From assembly GCA_030149405.1 (NCBI GenBank), contig JASBRM010000024.1, forward strand, positions 1-5,226: 5,226 nt of DNA, read 5' to 3'. Both the position numbers and the translations under genes were made by a program. The notes beneath the pieces were generated by a model that saw only the letters and a program-made list of their open reading frames with translations, made no database searches and was not told the origin of the DNA. This DNA comes from Neptuniibacter sp. GTDB lineage: Bacteria > Pseudomonadota > Gammaproteobacteria > Pseudomonadales > Balneatricaceae. Positions 1-4,908 of the stretch are shown here, in pieces. Each line of letters opens with the position of its first letter. The stretch's first letter is position 1.

Positions 1-216
1 TTCCATTGCTTCATCAATGTAGGGTTTCACATCATCAAATTTAACCAGTTCCAGACGTTTATCACCTGGGCCAGAGCCTTCCAGACAGAAGGGGCACTGA
101 AGGTTACAAGCGGTCCCGGTATGAAACCAAAGCTCCTTCAAACGAAATGGTTCAATGTAACCTCTGGCTTCACCATCGGGAGTGGAGAACCAGTTCTCTG
201 TATGAATCCGTTGCAT
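1..216 (-). CDS. Radical SAM enzyme, N-terminal 72 residues only (cut by the window edge)
   Basis: Seen: the minus-strand frame opens with ATG at 216 and runs to base 1 without a stop. An AGGG Shine-Dalgarno lies 7 bases before the ATG, and the gene starts 18 bases after the arsM stop, so it is the third gene of the leftward operon. Around residues 38-45 it reads CNLQCPFC, the CxxxCxxC motif that binds the [4Fe-4S] cluster of radical SAM enzymes, preceded by LWFHTGTA and followed by LEGSGPGD. Known: these enzymes cleave S-adenosylmethionine to a radical that starts difficult C-H or C-C chemistry; the layout resembles COG0535-type members. Inference: with arsM upstream, it may alkylate or rearrange a methylated arsenical. 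It does not start like ArsS, whose cluster motif as I recall is of the CNQxCxHCH type. The substrate cannot be told from this fragment; a SPASM or other auxiliary cluster domain could lie outside the window. Confidence 0.88.
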   Translation of the reverse strand, partial: MQRIHTENWFSTPDGEARGYIEPFRLKELWFHTGTACNLQCPFCLEGSGPGDKRLELVKFDDVKPYIDEAME

Positions 217-234
217 TGCTTATCCCTATTCCCG

Positions 235-1281
235 TTAACAACAGCCGCCACTGGAATCGGCCTGTTCAGAGGTATCACGGTCAAAAGGTAAAGAGGTGCC
301 ACAACCATCAAAAATGCCGTAATGCTGATCCCAGCTACCAATAAACTCAAAATGCGGTTTAAAACGGCTTTCATTCAACATTCGATAGGTATTCCCGCAC
401 ACAGGAAAGACCTTACCCGCGGGCATCTGGTGATGTTTATCTAATAGGAAATCTCTTGGGTTATGCTCAACAGAACCTTTATAGATAACGGCTTGCCCAT
501 AGTCTTCACAAAACAGTTCAAGATCTGCAATTTTAAAGAGACGGTAAGTCGCCGAGAAAAAGCCTATATGCCCTACCTTGGTTTCGATACAGGGGTTATC
601 TATTGTAATTGGGCGATCTTCGACTAAACGCGGGTCACTGAATCCGACTTTGCGGGCAAGGTTCTGGAAGTCATTCCAATACAACGCCCCGCTCAGGCAT
701 TCACCATAAAGAACCGGATCATCAACAAGTTCCTGGGGGATACGGCGATCGGAATAAACATCTGAGAAATACATCTCCCCACCCGGTTTAAGTAAGCGGT
801 AAGCTTCACGAAGAACAGCTTCTTTGTCAGGGGAAAGATTGATAACACAGTTGGAAATAATGACATCAAAGCTGTTTTCTTCAAGATTCAGCTCATCCAG
901 CTTTTCGATATAACCTTTACGGAATTCAACGTTCCCATAACCAAAACGCTCTGCATGATAATCTAAATGCCGATTAGCCACATCCAGTTGCTCATCGGTC
1001 ATATCAACTCCAACCACCGAACCTTCAGGGCCAACAAACTGTGAGAGCACATAACAATCTCGACCTGAACCACTGCCCAGATCCAGAATTCGACAGCCTT
1101 TTAATTCCTGAGGGCTGACTAAGCCACAACCGTAATAACGGGCAAGCACTTCATCATGAACATTGATTAATGCTTTTTTCAAATAACCCGGCATCTGGGT
1201 ATCGGTACAGCACGCATTGGTTTGAAGGTCATCAGAACCTTCCAGAACCTTGCCATAATATTCCTGTACCTGTTCATGCAT
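235..1281 (-). CDS. arsM: Arsenite S-adenosylmethionine methyltransferase, AS3MT/ArsM type
   Basis: Cytosolic enzyme that methylates As(III) stepwise to methyl- and dimethylarsenic species using SAM. Numbered from the ATG at 1281 (348 residues), it shows the SAM-binding motif LDLGSGSGRD (66-75), VDMTDEQ (92-98), SNCVINLSPDK (143-153) and GECLSGALYW (193-202). All four cysteine positions of the family are present: Cys24 or Cys25, Cys52 (YYGCGL), Cys145 and Cys195; the 145-195 spacing of 50 equals that of characterised ArsM and human AS3MT as I recall them. The protein has the long C-terminal domain of the family and ends in GGCC, a vicinal cysteine pair. Start choice: AAGGA lies 8 bases before the ATG at 1281, whereas the upstream in-frame ATG at 1290 directly abuts it. 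The start overlaps the DUF2064 stop by 8 bases (ATGCATGA), suggesting translational coupling. No ArsR regulator or arsenite efflux pump is visible nearby, which fits biosynthesis at least as well as detoxification. Confidence 0.95.
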   Translation of the reverse strand: MHEQVQEYYGKVLEGSDDLQTNACCTDTQMPGYLKKALINVHDEVLARYYGCGLVSPQELKGCRILDLGSGSGRDCYVLSQFVGPEGSVVGVDMTDEQLDVANRHLDYHAERFGYGNVEFRKGYIEKLDELNLEENSFDVIISNCVINLSPDKEAVLREAYRLLKPGGEMYFSDVYSDRRIPQELVDDPVLYGECLSGALYWNDFQNLARKVGFSDPRLVEDRPITIDNPCIETKVGHIGFFSATYRLFKIADLELFCEDYGQAVIYKGSVEHNPRDFLLDKHHQMPAGKVFPVCGNTYRMLNESRFKPHFEFIGSWDQHYGIFDGCGTSLPFDRDTSEQADSSGGCC

Positions 1282-1954
1282 AGCTCTCATCCTTATTCAG
1301 TATTTTTCTTGTCAGTGATAGTAAACGCTGCCTTGCAGGACGGAGGTCATCTGCAAGATCAATGATTAGTTTATGCAGATCCTGCTCATGATCAATATCG
1401 TACGATGGATCAACATAACTGATTTTAAGTCCAGCAGATTTACATTTGGAATAAAGCCCCTCATTCAACCTTTCAGTACTCCAGGGCAGATCAGCAATCT
1501 CAGGCCAAGGATGTGACGAAGCCATAATGGTGACACCCCCATCACTCGCGGCACTCATCACCACATCAAATTCACTTAGTTGCTGGGCAGCCGCCATCAG
1601 ATAATGCTGATTCAACACAGGGGCATCAGTTCCCATGATGATAATCCGCTCATGACCTTGCCCCCGAAGAGTAGCATCCACATCTTTAATCCGGTCTCCC
1701 AGATTTCCCTCAGGTTGCGGGACAACTAATGCGGTTGGCAAGAGTGATTGCGCCCAAAGCAATTGATCCGAATGAGATGGAGATATGACGACAGGCCCGG
1801 GCCAGGCTTTTGCGTCTTCAATGGCACACTCCAACAGCGCTTTAGCAATGCTAAATGCCGGTTCAGCACCGATATTGGCAGCTAACCGCTGCTTACCATG
1901 ATTAAGCCGAGGCTGCTTACAGAAGATCAATAGGGTTGCGATTTTACTCTGCAC
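1274..1954 (-). CDS. DUF2064 / TIGR04282-like nucleotidyl- or glycosyltransferase-fold protein
   Basis: First gene of the leftward operon, 226 residues from a GTG start at 1954. I chose this start because AAGGA sits 7 bases upstream and the family fold begins at once (KIATLLIFCKQPR); a longer frame from TTG at 1990 adds 12 residues without family resemblance. Family signatures in order: F11-x-K13-x-P15; GKQRL (20-24) for the usual GxxKTRL; GNLGDR (83-88); MGTDAPVLN (107-115) for the usual GSDSPDLP; SDGGV (137-141) for DGGY; PWST (157-160); YDID (185-188). Known: this GT-A-like family is named 'transferase 1, rSAM/selenodomain-associated' (TIGR04282) and often sits near radical SAM genes; its reaction is not established. 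Inference: it could transfer or activate a sugar or nucleotide group for an organoarsenical made with ArsM and the radical SAM enzyme. The substitutions at two motifs mark it as a divergent member. Confidence 0.85.
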   Translation of the reverse strand: MQSKIATLLIFCKQPRLNHGKQRLAANIGAEPAFSIAKALLECAIEDAKAWPGPVVISPSHSDQLLWAQSLLPTALVVPQPEGNLGDRIKDVDATLRGQGHERIIIMGTDAPVLNQHYLMAAAQQLSEFDVVMSAASDGGVTIMASSHPWPEIADLPWSTERLNEGLYSKCKSAGLKISYVDPSYDIDHEQDLHKLIIDLADDLRPARQRLLSLTRKILNKDESYA

Positions 1955-2010
1955 GAATTTATCCTTCACCAGATTGGAGCAATAGACCAACTCTTGCCGG
2001 TGGAGTTCAA

Positions 2011-2038
2011 TTCATACAGAACGGTTTTAAACCGGCAA
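2011..2038 (-). promoter_or_regulatory. Candidate sigma-70 promoter of the DUF2064-arsM-rSAM operon
   Basis: On the minus strand TTGCCG (2038-2033, 4 of 6 matches to the -35 consensus) and TATGAA (2016-2011, 4 of 6 matches to the -10 consensus) are separated by 16 bases. The distance to the chosen GTG start at 1954 leaves a leader of roughly 50 bases. The match is moderate, and the call rests mainly on its position in the only intergenic gap ahead of the operon. Confidence 0.35.
2022..2034. promoter_or_regulatory. 13-bp palindrome, candidate operator between the divergent genes
   Basis: CGGTTTTAAACCG is a perfect inverted repeat with 6-base arms around a single central T. It lies in the spacer of the candidate leftward promoter, where a bound repressor would block RNA polymerase. 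No regulator gene is encoded next to it, so the binding protein is unknown. Chance occurrence cannot be excluded for a repeat this short. Confidence 0.35.
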
Positions 2039-2104
2039 AAGCGCTTCTGATGCTACGAGCCCTATGGTACAACAGATCTTAATTCATCCTGACAGAAGAA
2101 CAAT

Positions 2105-2842
2105 ATGAACAAAATCATAGACCTGCTGAAATCTCACCGCTCAATTCGTAAATTTACAGACCAGTCTGTATCGCAGGATGTAATCAATTCCTGTGTGGCA
2201 GCAGGTCAGGCAGCGGCCACTTCCAGTTTTATCCAGGCCTGCACTGTTATTCAGGTAAATAACTCTGAGACCAGAAGCTCTTTGGCCGAATGGGCTGGCA
2301 ACCAGAAGTATGTCGATGAGGCTCCTATTTTTCTTGTTTTCTGCGCGGATATGAACCGTCATAAACTAAGCTGTGATATGCATGATGCAGAAATGCTCTC
2401 AGGTTTCACCGAACAATTTATTACGGCTACGGTCGACTGCGCGCTGTTCGCTCAAAATGTTGCTATCGCCGCTGAATCGGAAGGCTTAGGTGTGGTTTAC
2501 ATTGGGGGAATCCGGAACAAAATCGATAAAGTCAGTGAAGTACTGAACTTACCTGAACTCTCGTATCCGGTATTTGGAATGTGCATCGGATTCCCGGATC
2601 AGGACCCGGAAGTAAAACCAAGGCTACCACTCGAAGTAGTACTGAAACAGGATAAATATTCGGATGATCAGGACACAACCAGAATCGCTGAATACGACAA
2701 ATCCATCAGAGCGTACTATCAAAGCCGCACCGGTGGACAAAAGGATATGACCTGGAGTGAACAGATCTCTGGTATGCTTCAGAAAGAAGCCAGACCGCAC
2801 ATGCTTTCATTTCTGAAAAGCAGAGGTTTTTTACAGAAGTAG
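2105..2842 (+). CDS. nfsA: Oxygen-insensitive NADPH nitroreductase, NfsA family
   Basis: Cytosolic homodimeric FMN enzyme that uses NADPH for two-electron reduction of nitroaromatics, quinones and related compounds. The 245 residues align over full length, as I recall it, with E. coli NfsA (240). HRSIRKFT (11-18) holds the FMN-phosphate-binding residues; SSFIQ is at 40-44, FCADMNRH at 79-86, VYIGGIRN at 131-138 and KPRLP at 171-175. YYQSR (204-208) places Arg208 at the NADPH-binding arginine (Arg203 of E. coli), and KEARP (227-231) matches the C-terminal KESRP. The ATG at 2105 starts at the family's normal N-terminus; only a weak purine-rich GAAGAA precedes it. It is divergent from the arsM operon across about 150 bases. 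A shared regulator and a role in arsenical redox chemistry are possible but unproven. Closely related flavin reductases of the same superfamily are the only realistic alternative. Confidence 0.93.
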   Translation: MNKIIDLLKSHRSIRKFTDQSVSQDVINSCVAAGQAAATSSFIQACTVIQVNNSETRSSLAEWAGNQKYVDEAPIFLVFCADMNRHKLSCDMHDAEMLSGFTEQFITATVDCALFAQNVAIAAESEGLGVVYIGGIRNKIDKVSEVLNLPELSYPVFGMCIGFPDQDPEVKPRLPLEVVLKQDKYSDDQDTTRIAEYDKSIRAYYQSRTGGQKDMTWSEQISGMLQKEARPHMLSFLKSRGFLQK

Positions 2843-2856
2843 CTCATTAAACGCGC

Positions 2857-2862
2857 TATAAT
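2857..2862 (+). promoter_or_regulatory. Consensus -10 box (TATAAT) for the EAL-HDOD gene
   Basis: A perfect TATAAT lies in the 51-base gap between the nfsA stop and the EAL-HDOD start, with transcription expected near 2869 and a leader of about 25 bases. No good -35 box stands 16-18 bases upstream; TTTACA at 2830-2835 is 21 bases away. The promoter may therefore depend on an activator, or the gene may also be read from nfsA. Just downstream CAATT (2867-2871) and AATTG (2876-2880) form a short inverted repeat over the expected start site. Confidence 0.55.
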
Positions 2863-2893
2863 TTTGCAATTGCGTAATTGTGAGGATTCCAGA

Positions 2894-4135
2894 ATGACAA
2901 ATGCCATTGATACCGGCGATTCTCTTGATCTTTTGTTGGCTCGTCAGCCAGTGTTTAACAAAAGCCAGGATGTAGTAGCGTATCTATTACTTTATCGCGA
3001 TAGCGATGAACAGGCACCTAAGGCCATTAATGATCACTTGGCCACCTCCTCAGTTATTCTGAATACTTACGCCAGTATCTGTCAGGATGGTGAGGTACGT
3101 TCCCTGCCTTGCTATATAAAACTGACCGATAAGACATTAATGGCAGAAAACTTCCCGGAACTGCCTAAAGAGCATTTTGTCCTCGAGATTCTGGCTCATT
3201 CCAACATAACGCCAGAGTTTGTTGAACGAATTAAAGAGCTCTCCCAACTAGGTTATCGCATCGCACTGTCAGACTACAAAACGGATGCAAAATTTGAAGC
3301 TCTGCTAAATTACATTCAGATAGTCAAAATTGATATCCAGAAAACGGGTTTGGACAATCTTCCTCAAGTCGTTAAAGAATTACGACCTTATCATCTGGAA
3401 ATGCTCGCAGATAAAGTTGAAACTCAAGAAGAATTTAGAAAATGCCATGAAACAGGTTTCTCTCTGTTTCAGGGTTATTTCCTGAGCAAGCCGGAACCTA
3501 TCAAGGGTAAAAAACTCGGCAGCAGTAAAATTCTGCTTATGCAGATGATGGTTGAACTACAAAACCCTCAGGCTACAGCTCAATCGGTAGAGCAATTGGT
3601 CATCAATGATCCTCTGTTAACCTACCGAATCTTACGAGTAGTCAATTCTGCGGCCTTCAGTCTGCGTCGTGAAATTGAATCACTCTCCCATGCAATCAGC
3701 CTTCTTGGTTTTGATCAGATCCGTAAATGGGTCAGCCTGTTTTTAGTTACCGATACTCAGGACAAACCTGAAGAATTAACCATGACCATGCTGGTGCGCG
3801 GACGTATGTGTGAACTGCTTGCAGAAATGCTGGGCCGTGATCAGCCGATCAATAACTTTATTGCCGGCCTGTTCTCGAAACTGGATGTGCTTCTGGATAT
3901 GGAGATGCAGGAATTACTGGATCAGGTACCTTTACAAGCGGATGTCAAAGCAGCTCTTCTTAATCATGAAGGGCAGCTGGGCCAGATTCTGGATCAGGTC
4001 TGCCATTACGAAGACGGCGCCTTCGACAATATCGACCTCCTTCTCGAACAACCTTATTACGAAGCCGCTTATCGCCATAGTTTAAGCTGGGCTCAGCAGG
4101 TCATGCAGACTCTGAGTGCTGATTCTAAATCATAG
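2894..4135 (+). CDS. EAL-HDOD domain signalling protein (YuxH/CdgJ type), degenerate EAL
   Basis: Cytosolic signalling protein of 413 residues, COG3434 type. ATG at 2894 is chosen because GAGGA lies 7 bases before it; a TTG 30 bases upstream in frame has no such site. N-terminal EAL domain, about 12-200: ARQPVF (16-21) is the usual opening, KID (145-147) and FQGYFLSKP (192-200) are kept. The signature EAL-type position reads YLLLYR (30-35) where relatives have YELLYR, and the usual DDFG loop reads SDYKT (126-130). The metal-binding acidic residues are therefore largely gone and c-di-GMP hydrolysis is unlikely. C-terminal HDOD domain, about 205-400: GSSKILLMQM, INDPLLTYRILRVVNSAAF and SHAISLLGFDQIRKW are typical; HDOD lacks the HD-phosphohydrolase metal site. 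Known: relatives affect motility and surface behaviour by protein binding. Partner here unknown. The next gene starts 2 bases after its stop. Confidence 0.92.
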   Translation: MTNAIDTGDSLDLLLARQPVFNKSQDVVAYLLLYRDSDEQAPKAINDHLATSSVILNTYASICQDGEVRSLPCYIKLTDKTLMAENFPELPKEHFVLEILAHSNITPEFVERIKELSQLGYRIALSDYKTDAKFEALLNYIQIVKIDIQKTGLDNLPQVVKELRPYHLEMLADKVETQEEFRKCHETGFSLFQGYFLSKPEPIKGKKLGSSKILLMQMMVELQNPQATAQSVEQLVINDPLLTYRILRVVNSAAFSLRREIESLSHAISLLGFDQIRKWVSLFLVTDTQDKPEELTMTMLVRGRMCELLAEMLGRDQPINNFIAGLFSKLDVLLDMEMQELLDQVPLQADVKAALLNHEGQLGQILDQVCHYEDGAFDNIDLLLEQPYYEAAYRHSLSWAQQVMQTLSADSKS

Positions 4136-4137
4136 CA

Positions 4138-4881
4138 GTGGGCATTCTTGAGAATTTTGAATTAGTCCTGCTACTTACTTTTACAGCTACAGGCACATCA
4201 TTCATTACTGCCTCAATGGGCATTGGTGGAGGTGTTTTGTTACTGGCAATTCTAGCAACGACTCTCCCTCCCGCGGCATTGATACCTGTTCATGGGTTGG
4301 TCCAACTCGGTTCAAACGCTAACCGGGCAGTTATGACCCGAAAACACATTGACTGGTGCATGGTAAAAAGTTTCACGGCCGGTGCGGTTGTCGGTGCATT
4401 TGCAGCATCCTTTGTAGTCATTCAGTTGCCTCTGCATCTTATTCAGCTTTGTGTCGCACTGTTTATCCTATTTCTGGTTTGGGGACCAAAACCAAAGCGG
4501 CATCAGGTGAGTGAAAAGGGCCAGGTGGTTTATGGTGCGGCTACAACCTTTCTATCTATGTTTGTCGGTGCAACAGGCCCACTGGTTGCTGGGGTGGTTC
4601 ACCGTCACAACTATGATAAGCACTCCATTACGGCAACTTTCGCAACCTGCATGAGTTTTCAGCATCTTTTGAAAATGGTGGCTTTTTCTCTGGTTGGATT
4701 TGCTTTCTGGCAGTGGTTACCGCTTATTGTCCTGATGATTCTGGGTGGTATGTTGGGAACCTGGCTAGGCCTGAAGATGCTGAATAAAATACCAGCCGGG
4801 CAATTTAAAGTGATTTTCAAGACTATAATTACACTGCTTGCCATACGCCTGCTCTGGCAAGCGGGGCAATCACTGTTATAG
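4138..4881 (+). CDS. TauE/SafE (TSUP) family membrane permease, putative anion exporter
   Basis: Inner-membrane protein of 247 residues with about seven to eight hydrophobic segments. The family's two-half architecture is visible: GIGGG (28-32) in the first re-entrant region, P50-x-H52-xxx-Q56-xx-SN(59-60)-xx-R63 following it, and the matching GATGPLV (144-150) plus QHLLK (175-179) in the second half. Known: TSUP proteins move small anions, often sulfite, sulfonates or other organosulfur compounds, by secondary transport. Substrate cannot be read from sequence. The start is GTG at 4138, only 2 bases after the EAL-HDOD stop and without a clear Shine-Dalgarno, so translation is probably coupled to the upstream gene. 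Met27 would be too far inside the first helix to be the start. Placement with a signalling protein is unusual and may only reflect shared transcription. Confidence 0.9.
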   Translation: MGILENFELVLLLTFTATGTSFITASMGIGGGVLLLAILATTLPPAALIPVHGLVQLGSNANRAVMTRKHIDWCMVKSFTAGAVVGAFAASFVVIQLPLHLIQLCVALFILFLVWGPKPKRHQVSEKGQVVYGAATTFLSMFVGATGPLVAGVVHRHNYDKHSITATFATCMSFQHLLKMVAFSLVGFAFWQWLPLIVLMILGGMLGTWLGLKMLNKIPAGQFKVIFKTIITLLAIRLLWQAGQSLL

Positions 4882-4908
4882 AAAGCCGGCCTGAAGCCAC
4901 AATAAAGA

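Larger units (their letters stand above)
1994..2038. repeat. 8-bp inverted repeat flanking the divergent promoter area
   Basis: TTGCCGGT at 1994-2001 is matched by its exact reverse complement ACCGGCAA at 2031-2038, with 29 bases between. The right arm overlaps the 13-bp palindrome at 2022-2034, so part of the same sequence can pair in two ways. It could be a pair of half-sites for a regulator or an mRNA leader structure; there is no further evidence for either. Confidence 0.4.

Noticed and set aside
147..344. Plus-strand 65-codon frame
   Set aside because: It is antisense to arsM and the radical SAM gene, with no family resemblance.
138..374. Minus-strand 78-codon frame with a hydrophobic stretch
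   Set aside because: It overlaps the end of arsM and the start of the radical SAM gene in another frame; the hydrophobicity comes from reading those codons out of frame and no Shine-Dalgarno supports it.
693..884. Minus-strand 63-codon frame inside arsM
   Set aside because: It is a shifted frame wholly inside the well-supported arsM coding sequence.
1955..1990. Longer DUF2064 protein starting at TTG 1990
   Set aside because: The extra 12 residues lie before the family's first strand, and the AAGGA 7 bases before GTG 1954 marks that codon as the likelier start.
2063..2068. TATGGT as a -10 box for nfsA
   Set aside because: There is no acceptable -35 at 16-18 bases (AGCGCT at that position), so I could not support an nfsA promoter.
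2141..2362. Minus-strand 73-codon frame
   Set aside because: It is antisense to nfsA, which is supported along its whole length.
3810..4085. Plus-strand 91-codon frame
   Set aside because: It is a shifted frame within the HDOD domain; the tryptophan- and cysteine-rich product is typical of out-of-frame reading.
4659..4844. Minus-strand 61-codon frame
   Set aside because: It is antisense to the TSUP permease and has no recognisable features.
4882..4908. GCCGGC palindrome and GGC-CTGAA-GCC in the convergent gap as an intrinsic terminator
   Set aside because: The stems are only 3 bases long with no T-run on either strand; too weak to call.
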